From: JACVRM01 sp963839815
GTDB lineage: Bacteria; Actinomycetota; Thermoleophilia; Gaiellales; Gaiellaceae
Assembly (NCBI GenBank): GCA_963839815.1
Contig: CAWIWF010000006.1
Location: forward strand, 868,001-932,000
Direction: 5' to 3'
DNA length: 64,000 nucleotides
Position numbers and translations under genes: made by a program
In this document: positions 16,094 through 24,152 of the stretch, piece after piece
Layout of the letters: every line of letters starts with the position of its first letter
Position numbering within the stretch: the first letter of the stretch is position 1
The notes under the pieces: generated by a model
The model's input: the letters and a program-made list of their open reading frames with translations, nothing else
The model's database searches: none
What the model was told of the DNA's origin: nothing

Positions 16094-16534
16094 TTAGGTC
16101 GAGGCGTTGCAGTCGGTGAGCGTCGTGCCTGTGTCCTCCGTGATGGCGCCGGCGGGGCCGAGCTTGAAGAACGTCGCGCCGCCCTGCGTGGCGTAGATGC
16201 AGTAGCTGGTCGACGTCGCCGCCGGGCTCGTCGAGACCGACACCTTCGTCGCGCTCGACGGATCGTAGAAGGAGATCCCGGGCGGCGTGCCCGTCGACGC
16301 GTTGCCCACGCCGACGTACGTGCCGTTGTCCGAGTAGAAGGCCTCGATAGCCGGGACGGCTGCGCGCACGTTGGCCTGTGACGTCGACTTCTCGGCCTTG
16401 GACTTGAAGCCGATGTACGACGGCACTGCCACTGCGAGCAGGATGCCGAGAATGATGATCACGACGAGGAGCTCGATCAGAGTGAAACCACCCTGAGCGT
16501 CTCCCTGCGCGATCCTGTGCTTGAGCCTCGTCAT
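16094..16534 (-). CDS. pilA: Type IV major pilin, copy 2
   Basis: A 146-residue type IV pilin. The leader MTRLKHRIAQGDAQGG precedes FTLIELLVVIIILGILLAVAVPSYIGFK, with Glu-5 intact. From mature residue about 20 to the end it is almost identical to copy 1, down to the DNA level over roughly 350 bases, with changes such as AVEAF to AIEAF and YSTQ to YATQ. The start at 16534 follows GGAGGATTTTC, the same ribosome-binding site as copy 1. This is a recent tandem duplication or a pair kept alike by gene conversion. The upstream promoter is weaker by sequence than that of copy 1. Confidence 0.93.
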   Translation of the reverse strand: MTRLKHRIAQGDAQGGFTLIELLVVIIILGILLAVAVPSYIGFKSKAEKSTSQANVRAAVPAIEAFYSDNGTYVGVGNASTGTPPGISFYDPSSATKVSVSTSPAATSTSYCIYATQGGATFFKLGPAGAITEDTGTTLTDCNAST

Positions 16535-16578
16535 TGAAAATCCTCCAGTCGTGGTAGGCGTGGGTGGCTCGTTGGCGT

Positions 16579-16606
16579 GTATCGGCGCAGGTGGGGAGGC
16601 ATGGCT
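16579..16606 (-). promoter_or_regulatory. Weak candidate sigma-28-type promoter of pilin gene 2
   Basis: On the minus strand GCCGATAC (16586-16579) has no good -35: the 4 bases at the expected N16 spacing are AGCC. It may be a degraded or activator-dependent promoter. Confidence 0.3.
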
Positions 16607-16656
16607 CCCCCATCCGGGTGATCTCCCCCCGCAAGCGAGGTGAGTGAAAGAGACCC

Positions 16657-16684
16657 TCAAGGCGGGGTGCCCCGCTGCCGATAG
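16657..16684 (+). promoter_or_regulatory. Sigma-28/WhiG-type promoter of the pilT-pilMNO operon
   Basis: TCAA at 16657-16660, 16 bases, GCCGATAG at 16677-16684, then gaggtag and the ATG at 16702. It is divergent from the pilin 2 gene. Confidence 0.68.
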
Positions 16685-16701
16685 CTCCCGTCGAGGTAGC
16701 C

Positions 16702-17835
16702 ATGCCGGAGACCGCGCTCAACATCGACACCCTGCTCGCAGAGCTCGTTCAGCAGAACGGCTCCGACCTGCACGTGACCGTGGGCTCGCACCCGGTCGCA
16801 CGCGTGCGCGGGGAGCTTGTGCGGCTCGAGGAGTATCCCAAGCTCGCGGCCGAGGACACGCTCAGCCTGCTCTACCGGATCATGTCCACCGAGCAGCAGA
16901 AGCAGCTCGAGATCAAGCGCCAGCTCGACCTCTCGTACTCGATCCCCGGCCTCGCGCGCTTCCGCGTGAATGTCTACTCGCAGCGCGAGAGCCTCGCCGC
17001 CGCCTTCCGGCTCATCCCCATGGAGCTCAAGACGCTCGAGGAGCTCAACCTCGCCTCGAGCCTGCACGAGCTGACCAGGAAGCCGCGCGGGCTCGTCCTC
17101 GTCACGGGGCCGACCGGCTCGGGCAAGTCGACCACCCTCGCCGCGCTGATCGACGAGATCAACCGCGAGCGGCCCGACCACATCATCACGATCGAGGACC
17201 CGATCGAGTTCCTCCACCGGCACAAGCGCTGCATCGTCAACCAGCGCGAGATCGGCGCCGACGCGCCCAGCTTCGGAGAGGCACTCCGCGCAGCCCTACG
17301 GCAGGACCCCGACGTGATCCTGCTGGGCGAGATGCGCGACCTCGAGACGATCTCGACCGCGCTGACGGCGGCCGAGACCGGTCACCTCGTCTTCGGGACG
17401 CTGCACACCCAGAGCGCACCCGGAACCATCGACCGGATCATCGACGTCTTTCCGCCGGAGCAGCAGGAGCAGATCCGCATGCAGCTCGCCGGCACGCTGC
17501 AGGGCATCGTCACCCAGGCCCTGCTGCCGACCGCCGACGGCACCGGCCGCGTGCCCGTCCTCGAGATCCTCTTCCCCGACGACGCCGTCCGGAACCTGAT
17601 TCGCCAGGCCCGGGTGGAGCAGATCTACAGCGTCATGCAGACCGGCACGCAGCGCGGGATGCAGACGCTCGAGCAGGGGCTCGCCGATCTCGCGATCCGC
17701 GGCCTCGTGACCAAGGAAGCCGCCCTGTCGTGCTCCAGCCGCCCCGACCAGCTGCTTGGGCTCCTCGAGCGGGCCGGCTTCGTCGACGACGTCCTGGCGC
17801 CGATCGGTGCCGGCCTACGAATTGCGGAGAGCTGA
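16702..17835 (+). CDS. pilT: PilT-family type IV pilus retraction ATPase
   Basis: A 377-residue hexameric ATPase. N-terminal SDLHVTVGSHPVARVRGEL, Walker A GPTGSGKSTT (about residues 136-145), Asp box ITIEDPIEFLH, Walker B DPDVILLGEMRD, His box FGTLHT and the C-terminal MQTLEQGLADL region are all present and normal for PilT. It is first in the operon pilT-pilM-pilN-pilO. It shares its plan with the ATPase at 2251 but is clearly diverged, so the two are paralogues with possibly different roles (PilT and PilU type). Neither has PilB features, so the extension ATPase must be encoded elsewhere. Confidence 0.93.
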   Translation: MPETALNIDTLLAELVQQNGSDLHVTVGSHPVARVRGELVRLEEYPKLAAEDTLSLLYRIMSTEQQKQLEIKRQLDLSYSIPGLARFRVNVYSQRESLAAAFRLIPMELKTLEELNLASSLHELTRKPRGLVLVTGPTGSGKSTTLAALIDEINRERPDHIITIEDPIEFLHRHKRCIVNQREIGADAPSFGEALRAALRQDPDVILLGEMRDLETISTALTAAETGHLVFGTLHTQSAPGTIDRIIDVFPPEQQEQIRMQLAGTLQGIVTQALLPTADGTGRVPVLEILFPDDAVRNLIRQARVEQIYSVMQTGTQRGMQTLEQGLADLAIRGLVTKEAALSCSSRPDQLLGLLERAGFVDDVLAPIGAGLRIAES

Positions 17836-17838
17836 CCC

Positions 17839-19623
17839 ATGGTGGACTGGAAGAAGGAGATCAAGCTCGGCGACCTCGTCAGCCGCAAGGGCGAGTCTGA
17901 TCCGGAGGCGCCGGTAGCGACGGCGACCGGCCCGGCCGAGGCCGCCGATCCGGGCGACGGTGAGAAGACATCGATCTGGAAGCGTGAGATCCGCCTGCGC
18001 AAGCCGATGGAAGGGGCGGAAGCCCGTCCGTCGATCTCGGCCGGCAGGCCTCCCGCGCTGACGAAGGCCGGCGACGCGGGCAAGGGCCCGAGCCGCTACG
18101 CCCGGCCCGGGGCGCCCAAGCCGGGGAGCATGGAGCCCGCCGCGGGCCCGTCGCGGCGCAGCCGTTTCTCACGGCCGGGCTCGGAGAAGTCCGAGCGCAC
18201 ATCGCCCGAGCGCGCGCCCGGACGCTTCAGCTTCGGTCGCCGCCGCTCGGCCGACCCGGCGGCGACTGCAGACGCGCCGACGGGCGTCGCGCGGGAGACC
18301 GCCGAGCCTGGCTCGGCGGGCAAGGCTGGAGGGCGCTTCTCCCGGTTCTCCCGGAGCACGGTCGCTACACCGGTCGAGGGCGAGCGCACTCGCCGCCCCA
18401 GCCGCTTCGCTCGGCCAGGTGCGCCGAAGCCCGGCGCCGGTGATGTCGCCGAGCCCCGCACCCGTGGCCGCTCGCCGCTCGCGCGTGAGATCTCGTTCTC
18501 GTTCCGCCGCCGCCCCAAGACCGGGGATGCCGCCGGCCGCCTTTCCAGGCGCGCGAGCAGCCGCAAGCGCGACGTCGTCGGGCTCAAGGTCGGCGCGTCC
18601 CACCTCTCGGCTGCCCACGTCGTCTCAAACGGCCACTCGGAGATCGTTCAGGTCGCGCGCGACGCGATCGACCGCGGGATCGTGGTCGGCGGCGAGCTTC
18701 GCGATCCCGACGCGCTTGGTGCTGCGCTGGGTGAGTTCTTCCGCGACCACAAGCTGCCGCAGAAGGCTGTCCGGCTCGGTATCGGCACGAACCGCATCGG
18801 CGTCCGGCGGCTCGAGATCGCCGGTCTCCAGGATCGGTCCCATCTCGAGAACGCGGTTCGCTTCCGCGCCCAGGAGGTGCTGCCGATTCCGCTCGAGGAG
18901 GCCGTGCTCGACTACCAGGTGGTCGGTGAGACGACCGACGACAAGGGCCACACGGTCTACCGGGTGCTGCTCGTCGTCGCCTATCGCGACCTGATCGCCC
19001 GCTACGTCCGTGCGTGTCGCGCAGCCGGTCTCAAGCTCGTCGGCATCGACCTCGAGGCGTTCGCGTTGCTGCGCTCGCTCGGCCCGCAGGCGGACGAGCC
19101 GCACGACGACGCCGCTGTGGTCATCGTCTCGATCGGCCATGACCGCTCGACCTTCGTCGTCGCCGACGGCGACACCTGCGAGTTCGCCCGCGTGCTCGAC
19201 TGGGGCGGCGGTGCTCTCGACGTCGCGCTCGCCCGCGCTCTCGACCGCACGCCGTCGCAGGTCGAGGCCGTAAAGCACCAGCTGACGCTGAATGCGACGC
19301 AGGAGCGGCTCGAGGGCTTCTCGACCGAGGAGGCAACCGCGGTCTACGAGGCCGTGCGCCGCGAGCTGCAGACCTTCGTCCGCGAGCTCGTCTCCTCGCT
19401 CCACTTCTACCAGAACCAGCCCGGCTCGCTGGGCATCGGAGAGATCACGATCACGGGCGGCACCGCCCAGCTTCCCGGCCTCGCCGCGGAGCTGCAGCGC
19501 CTCATCGGCGTCGGCGTGCGCGTCGGCGACCCCTTCGCCCGTGTCGCGACCTCGAAGCGTGTCGACCAGCGGGTCGAGCTCGGCTCGCTCGCGGTCGCCA
19601 TCGGACTCGGACTCGAGGGGTAA
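17839..19623 (+). CDS. pilM: PilM-like pilus assembly ATPase with long repetitive N-terminal tail
   Basis: A 594-residue protein. The C-terminal about 350 residues are the actin-like PilM fold: VVGLKVGASHLSAAHV (first phosphate-binding strand), FRAQEVLPIPLEEAVLDYQVVG, VVIVSIGHDRSTFVVAD, ARVLDWGGGALDVALARAL and ITITGGTAQLPGL. The N-terminal about 235 residues are an unusual disordered, basic tail with two copies of a short motif (DWKKEIKL, IWKREIRL) and repeated SR(Y/F)xRPGxPKPG units. PilM is cytoplasmic and binds the PilN N-terminus. The tail could be a docking region for ATPases; this is inferred. It follows pilT by 3 bases and precedes pilN by 3. Confidence 0.87.
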   Translation: MVDWKKEIKLGDLVSRKGESDPEAPVATATGPAEAADPGDGEKTSIWKREIRLRKPMEGAEARPSISAGRPPALTKAGDAGKGPSRYARPGAPKPGSMEPAAGPSRRSRFSRPGSEKSERTSPERAPGRFSFGRRRSADPAATADAPTGVARETAEPGSAGKAGGRFSRFSRSTVATPVEGERTRRPSRFARPGAPKPGAGDVAEPRTRGRSPLAREISFSFRRRPKTGDAAGRLSRRASSRKRDVVGLKVGASHLSAAHVVSNGHSEIVQVARDAIDRGIVVGGELRDPDALGAALGEFFRDHKLPQKAVRLGIGTNRIGVRRLEIAGLQDRSHLENAVRFRAQEVLPIPLEEAVLDYQVVGETTDDKGHTVYRVLLVVAYRDLIARYVRACRAAGLKLVGIDLEAFALLRSLGPQADEPHDDAAVVIVSIGHDRSTFVVADGDTCEFARVLDWGGGALDVALARALDRTPSQVEAVKHQLTLNATQERLEGFSTEEATAVYEAVRRELQTFVRELVSSLHFYQNQPGSLGIGEITITGGTAQLPGLAAELQRLIGVGVRVGDPFARVATSKRVDQRVELGSLAVAIGLGLEG

Positions 19624-19626
19624 CCC

Positions 19627-20241
19627 ATGCGCCCAGCCAACCTTCTCCCTTCTGATCTCGCCGGCACCCGTCGCGCGCTGCCGAAGACCACGATCGGCGC
19701 AGCCGGTGCGGGGGCGGCCGTCGGGATCCTCATCGCCGGTGCCTTCGCCATGCAGCACGGCAAGGTCGCCGAACGCGAGAGCCAGCTTGCAGGCCTCCGC
19801 GCCGAGCTCGCCGCCGTACCCACCCCGCAGAAGCCGACGCCGGCCGTCCAGGTCAGCCCCGAGCTGAAGATCGAGGAGGACGCGCGGCTCGCCGCACTCG
19901 ACCAGGCACTGAGCCAGCGGATCTCGTGGGACGGGGTCCTGCGCGAGCTGTCGCTGGTGCTGCCCGAGGACGTCTGGCTCAGCACGCTCACCGCGAAGGC
20001 GTCCAGCGGCGCGGCCCCGGTCGATCCGGCGGCCGCAGCCAGCGCGACCGCCCAGGGACTCGTCCTCAACGGCTTCACCTACTCGCAGGAGGGCGTGGCC
20101 CGGCTGCTCACGAGGCTCTCAGTGCTGCCTCAGCTCGGCAACGTCCAGCTCCAGACGAGCAGCGCCTCACAAGTCGAAGGCCGCCGCATCGTGACGTTCA
20201 CGATCGCAGCCGATATCCAGCCCGGAGGTGGTACGCGATGA
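19627..20241 (+). CDS. pilN: PilN-like inner membrane pilus assembly protein
   Basis: A 204-residue bitopic protein. The short cytoplasmic N-terminus MRPANLLPSDLAG is the PilM-binding NLLP motif typical of PilN. A membrane helix (about 25-42) follows, then a coiled coil (KVAERESQLAGLRAELAAV), a Pro-rich turn, and a C-terminal ferredoxin-like domain with ISWDGVLRELSLVLPEDVWLSTLT. Family membership rests on the NLLP motif, the topology and the position between pilM and pilO. The stop overlaps the pilO start (ATGA). Confidence 0.87.
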   Translation: MRPANLLPSDLAGTRRALPKTTIGAAGAGAAVGILIAGAFAMQHGKVAERESQLAGLRAELAAVPTPQKPTPAVQVSPELKIEEDARLAALDQALSQRISWDGVLRELSLVLPEDVWLSTLTAKASSGAAPVDPAAAASATAQGLVLNGFTYSQEGVARLLTRLSVLPQLGNVQLQTSSASQVEGRRIVTFTIAADIQPGGGTR

Positions 20242-20924
20242 TGGCAATCCGCGGTTTCGCGAAGGCGAACGCCTCCGGCGGACTCCGCAACCGGAAGGTC
20301 ATGGCCGCCGTGGCCGCCGGGACGCTGGCCGTCCTGGCACTGAGCTACCTGGTGCTGATCGGGCCCCAGCGGTCGCGCGCAGCCGAGCTCGATACGGAGA
20401 TCGCCACGACCGAGCAGCAGATCGCGGCAGCCCGGGTTGCCAGCCTCCAGCCGTCGGCGCCGACTCGTGTCGACCAGCTGTTCCGGCTCACGAAGGCAGT
20501 CCCCGACCATTCGGACATGCCGGGGATGCTGCTCGAGCTCAGCCGGCTCGCCGCCGAGACCGGCATCGATTTCGACTCGATCACGCCGACCGCGCCGGCA
20601 GCCGCCGGCACGCTGCAGAGCGTCCCGATCCAGTTGGCCTTCAGAGGCAACTACTACGAGCTGTCCGACTTCCTCTTCCGGCTGCGGACGCTCGTTGCGA
20701 AGAACGACGATCGGCTCGACGTCTCCGGCCGCCTCTACGCCGTCGACGGAGTCGACTTCTCGCAGGGTGCCCCCGGCGAGCAGCTCAGCGCCCGGGTGAC
20801 CGCCAAGGCCTTCGTCTACGGCAGCGGTACGACCGGCTCGGTCGCGCCTCCGCCGACGACGCCGCCGGCGACCACCCCCGCCACGTCGACGCCGCCTGCC
20901 GCCGGCACCGGGAGCGCCGGCTGA
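20238..20924 (+). CDS. pilO: PilO-like inner membrane pilus assembly protein
   Basis: A 228-residue bitopic protein with a membrane helix (about 23-40), a coiled coil (RAAELDTEIATTEQQIAAARVAS) and a C-terminal domain with AVPDHSDMPGMLLELSRLAAETGIDFDSITP and LAFRGNYYELSDFLFRLRTLV. The last pattern (FxGxYxxLxxFLxxL) is characteristic of PilO. A Thr/Pro-rich tail ends the protein. PilO pairs with PilN to link PilM to the outer parts of the machine. Starts ATG 20238 or 20241 are equally possible. The stop overlaps the next start (TGATG). Confidence 0.87.
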   Translation: MMAIRGFAKANASGGLRNRKVMAAVAAGTLAVLALSYLVLIGPQRSRAAELDTEIATTEQQIAAARVASLQPSAPTRVDQLFRLTKAVPDHSDMPGMLLELSRLAAETGIDFDSITPTAPAAAGTLQSVPIQLAFRGNYYELSDFLFRLRTLVAKNDDRLDVSGRLYAVDGVDFSQGAPGEQLSARVTAKAFVYGSGTTGSVAPPPTTPPATTPATSTPPAAGTGSAG

Positions 20925-21625
20925 TGGCCACGATCACGGCAGGCCGCACGACTGCGGCCGGTGCAGCCTCGGCGCGCCAGAAGAAGATCCTGATCGTCGG
21001 CGGCGTCCTGCTGGCCGTCGTGCTGGTCATCCAGGTGCCGCGCATGATGAAGACGCTCGGCGGGAACGAGACGGCAGCGCCGGCCGCCGCGCCCGCGCCG
21101 ATCGCACCCGCACCGGGTGTGCCGGTCGTCCCGACGACCCCGGTCGTCCCCGCGGCGCCTGTAGCTGGCCCCGGCAAGCTCGTCTCCTTCGAGCGCTTCC
21201 GCAGCAAGGACCCGTTCCTGCAGCAGGTCGTGGGCAGCACCGGCGGCGCAGCGGCCGAGACGGAGCCGGCATCGCCGTCGGAGTCCACGTCCGGCACCGA
21301 TTCCGGCTCAGGCGAAGGAGCGACGTCGCCGACGTCCTTCCAGACCTCGCCCTCGTCAACGTCTGATCCGGCTGGGCCTGTCACCGCGACGATCTCGGTC
21401 AACGGCAAGGAGTCCACCGTCTCCGAGACCAAGACCTTCCCGAGTGCCGACCCGGTCTTCAAGCTGGTCTCGGTCGGGGACAACTCGGTCGAGATCGCGA
21501 TCGCCGACGGCTCCTTCAAGGAGGGCGGCAAGACCATCACGCTGACCGCTGGCGAGCCGCTCACGCTGCTCAACACCGCCGACGGCAAGCGGTACCAGTT
21601 GGTGCTCGAGTCGACCTCCGGCTGA
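20924..21625 (+). CDS. Hypothetical membrane-anchored protein in the pilP position
   Basis: A 233-residue protein with one membrane helix (about 22-40: KKILIVGGVLLAVVLVIQV), a long Ala/Pro then Ser/Thr-rich linker with FERFRSKDPFLQQVV in the middle, and a C-terminal compact domain (about 150-233: ATISVNGKESTVSETKTFPSADPVFKLVSVGDNSVEIAIADGSFKEGGKTITLTAGEPLTLL). The KDPF motif and the beta-rich end recall PilP and GspC-type periplasmic domains, and the gene follows pilO as pilP does in other operons. The sequence is not close enough to name it with certainty. Confidence 0.72.
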   Translation: MATITAGRTTAAGAASARQKKILIVGGVLLAVVLVIQVPRMMKTLGGNETAAPAAAPAPIAPAPGVPVVPTTPVVPAAPVAGPGKLVSFERFRSKDPFLQQVVGSTGGAAAETEPASPSESTSGTDSGSGEGATSPTSFQTSPSSTSDPAGPVTATISVNGKESTVSETKTFPSADPVFKLVSVGDNSVEIAIADGSFKEGGKTITLTAGEPLTLLNTADGKRYQLVLESTSG

Positions 21626-21632
21626 GCCAGAC

Positions 21633-22151
21633 ATGTCCAGGCGCCTTCGTAGCGAGGACGGATTCGGGCTCGTCGAGCTGACCATCTCGATGGCGATGCT
21701 CGCGATTGCCCTCCTGGCGCTCGTCGCCGCGCTCAGCTCAGGCATCGTCACCCTGCAGCGCTCGGGTGCGACCGGTACGGCGGCGACGCTTGCCGACACG
21801 CAGATGGAGAAGTACCGCGCGATCCGTTACACGGCGATCCTGCTCGATCCGACCTCGGCGGCCGCTGCGAACGCCGACAGCGTGTACGCCGGCGAGGCCG
21901 GTGTCGGCACGGGCACCCAGGTCACCGGCACGTGCGCCCTCACCGCCTGGCCCGACCCGTGCAATCCGCGGCAGACGGTCACCGGGCCAGACAACCGCTC
22001 CTACCGGATCGACACCCACATCCGGTTCGAGACACCGGCCGGCGGGCGGCAGCTGAAGCTGCTCACGGTCGTCGTCCGCGACCCGAACCGGCTGACGGGA
22101 CCGCCCCTCGCCAAGATGCAGTCCCGCTTCGACGAGGCGACCGGCCGGTGA
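21633..22151 (+). CDS. PilV-like minor pilin (prepilin-type N-terminus)
   Basis: A 172-residue prepilin. The leader MSRRLRSEDG precedes FGLVELTISMAMLAIALLALVAALSSG, with the cleavage Gly and Glu-5. The globular part has TLADTQMEKYRAIRYTAI (the helix extension common in PilV proteins) and a Cys pair (TCALTAWPDPC). It closes the pilT-pilM-pilN-pilO operon, 7 bases after the previous stop; the next gene, pilC, has its own promoter. Starts at ATG 21633. Confidence 0.82.
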   Translation: MSRRLRSEDGFGLVELTISMAMLAIALLALVAALSSGIVTLQRSGATGTAATLADTQMEKYRAIRYTAILLDPTSAAAANADSVYAGEAGVGTGTQVTGTCALTAWPDPCNPRQTVTGPDNRSYRIDTHIRFETPAGGRQLKLLTVVVRDPNRLTGPPLAKMQSRFDEATGR

Positions 22152-22154
22152 GCC

Positions 22155-22182
22155 TCAAGCGCCTCCAGACTGCTGCCGATAG
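22155..22182 (+). promoter_or_regulatory. Sigma-28/WhiG-type promoter of pilC
   Basis: TCAA at 22155-22158, 16 bases, GCCGATAG at 22175-22182; the ATG at 22192 follows after 9 bases. Confidence 0.66.
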
Positions 22183-22191
22183 CGAGGGCAG

Positions 22192-23406
22192 ATGACCACC
22201 TGGGCCTACGAAGCGATCAACGCGCAGGGTCTCGAGCTTCGCGGCGAGATCGAGGCGTCCGACGCCTCGTCGGCGCGCGAGCAGCTGCGGAGCCGCGGCC
22301 TGCTCCCGTCCAACCTCAAGCAGGTGGGCGGCGCGCACGACGTGGCGGCGCTCACAGGTCGCGCCAAGAAGGTGAAGCCGAAGGCGCTCCAGGTCTTCTC
22401 ACGTCAGTTCGCGACGATGATCGAGGCCGGCATCAGCATCGTCGGCTCCCTGGTGGTGCTGGAGGAGCAGACGGAGGACGCGAACCTCGCCGAGGTGATC
22501 AGCGTCGTCCGCGCCGACGTCGAGGGCGGGATGCTGCTCTCCCAGGCGCTGTCGAAGCACCCCCAGATCTTCAACCGGCTCTACATCGCCATGGTCGAGA
22601 CCGGGGAGGCCGCGGGCATCCTCGACCAGGTGCTCGACCGAGTCGCCTTCCAGATCGAGAAGGAGGCCCGGATCAAGCGGCGCGTCAAGGGTGCGATGCT
22701 CTACCCGTCGATGGTGCTCGCGTTCGCCGGGCTCGTCCTGACCGGCATGCTCATGTTCCTCGTCCCGGTCTTCGTGCGCATCTTCGACCAGCTCCAGGGC
22801 GACCTGCCCACGCTGACCGCCTACGTGCTGGTCGCGTCCAACGCCCTCCGCGGCTACTGGTTCATCATCTTCCCGGTCATCGGCGCCGTCATCTTCGGCT
22901 TCCGGCGTTGGAAGCGGACTGAGAACGGCCGCCGCTCGTGGGACGCCTTCAAGCTCAAGGTGCCGATGGGTGTCGGCAAGGTCGTGCACAAGGTCACGCT
23001 CGCCCGGTTCTCGCGCACGCTCGCGACCCTGGTCGCCGCCGGCGTCGACATCATCAAGGCGCTCGAGATCACTGCGTCCACGGCCGGCAACTGGGTCGTC
23101 GAGAAGGCACTCCACGACGTGCGCGAGAAGGTGCACGAGGGCGTGCCGATCTCCCAGCCGCTCACCGAGGATCCGGTCTTCCCGGCCATGGTCGCCCACA
23201 TGGTCAAGGTCGGCGAGGAGACGGGAGAGCTGGACAAGATGCTCGGCAAGGTCGCCGACTTCTACGAGGACGAGGTGGACACGTCGATCCAGACGCTCAC
23301 CTCGATCATCGAGCCGGTGATGATGATCGGCGTCGGCCTCGTCGTCGGCGTGATCATCATCTCGATGTACCTGCCGATGTTCAAGATGCTGAGCCTCATT
23401 CAGTAG
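22192..23406 (+). CDS. pilC: Type IV pilus platform protein PilC (GspF family)
   Basis: A 404-residue inner-membrane platform protein of the GspF/PilC family. Two homologous cytoplasmic T2SSF domains are seen: FSRQFATMIEAGISIVGSLVVLEEQ ... LYIAMVETGEAAGILDQVLDRVA, and FSRTLATLVAAGVDIIKALEITAST ... MVAHMVKVGEETGELDKMLGKVADFYEDEVD. Membrane helices follow each domain, ending in IEPVMMIGVGLVVGVIIISMYLPMF. The length is normal. It would transmit ATPase rotation to pilin addition. Confidence 0.95.
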   Translation: MTTWAYEAINAQGLELRGEIEASDASSAREQLRSRGLLPSNLKQVGGAHDVAALTGRAKKVKPKALQVFSRQFATMIEAGISIVGSLVVLEEQTEDANLAEVISVVRADVEGGMLLSQALSKHPQIFNRLYIAMVETGEAAGILDQVLDRVAFQIEKEARIKRRVKGAMLYPSMVLAFAGLVLTGMLMFLVPVFVRIFDQLQGDLPTLTAYVLVASNALRGYWFIIFPVIGAVIFGFRRWKRTENGRRSWDAFKLKVPMGVGKVVHKVTLARFSRTLATLVAAGVDIIKALEITASTAGNWVVEKALHDVREKVHEGVPISQPLTEDPVFPAMVAHMVKVGEETGELDKMLGKVADFYEDEVDTSIQTLTSIIEPVMMIGVGLVVGVIIISMYLPMFKMLSLIQ

Positions 23407-23420
23407 CGCTCGCCCCTCGA

Positions 23421-23545
23421 ACCGTTCTCCCGCCATCGGACGACCGCTGGCTCGAGGGACAGGATTCATCCTGTCCCTCACCTGACGGCCAAGTCACGAT
23501 CGCGCAGCGGGTTCACCGGCCGCTGCGGCCTCGAGGTCGGCGCGA
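23421..23545. repeat. Partial inverted-repeat element after pilC
   Basis: The stretch accgttctcccgccatcggacgaccgctggctcgag is followed by the 22-bp palindrome in its GGAT-TC-ATCC form and tcacctgacggccaagtcacga. This equals one terminal arm of the complete 267-bp elements elsewhere; the second arm is missing. It lies between pilC and the next gene. Confidence 0.6.
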
Positions 23546-23570
23546 GCGCCTGACGCATACCATCGCCGCG

Positions 23571-24152
23571 ATGGACGAGCTCGCTCCCGGACTTGTCCGC
23601 TGGGCGTCGTTTCACCCGGAGTGGAAGGAGGAGGTGGGCTCGGTGGCTGTCCGCACGGCCGACGGGCTCGTCGTCGTCGACCCGCTCGAGCCGCCGGCGG
23701 CGCTGGGGGCTCCCGACCACGTGCTGCTCACCGTCTTCTGGCACGCGCGCGCCGCGGCGGCGCCTGGCGCGGCCCGCCTCTGGGCCTCGAGGAGCTCGGC
23801 CCGCTCGCTGAGGAACCGCGGCGTCGAGCCCACCGATCTGTACGAGGACGACGACCCTCCGGGCGGCATCCAGGCGCTGCAGACCGCCCGCCGGGCCGAG
23901 GTCGTCCTCTGGCTGCCGGAGCAGCGAGCGGTGGTCGTCGGCGACGTGCTGCTCGGCGCCGGGGCGAAGCCGAAGGCGACCGACGAACCCCTGCGCCTCT
24001 GTCCTGAGCGCTGGCTCGGCGGTGGCACGCACGGCGACCTGCGCCAGTCCCTGCGGCCGCTGCTCGATCTGCCGGTCGAGCACGTGCTGACGTCGCACGG
24101 CGCCCCCGTGCTCGGCCGCGGGCGTGAGGCGCTGGCCTCAGTGCTCGTCTAG
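23571..24152 (+). CDS. Degenerate metallo-beta-lactamase-like protein
   Basis: A 193-residue protein with the strand pattern of an MBL-fold hydrolase: VGSVAVRTADGLVVVDPLEPP, DHVLLTVFWHARAAA (where the HxHxDH motif should be, only one His remains), VVLWLPEQRAVVVGDVLLG (the GD strand) and VEHVLTSHGAPVLGRG (C-terminal His). Loss of most metal ligands suggests a non-catalytic or altered protein. A TACCAT box just upstream (about 23560) suggests a short leader. The 3' end overlaps the convergent gene by 15 bases. Confidence 0.65.
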   Translation: MDELAPGLVRWASFHPEWKEEVGSVAVRTADGLVVVDPLEPPAALGAPDHVLLTVFWHARAAAAPGAARLWASRSSARSLRNRGVEPTDLYEDDDPPGGIQALQTARRAEVVLWLPEQRAVVVGDVLLGAGAKPKATDEPLRLCPERWLGGGTHGDLRQSLRPLLDLPVEHVLTSHGAPVLGRGREALASVLV

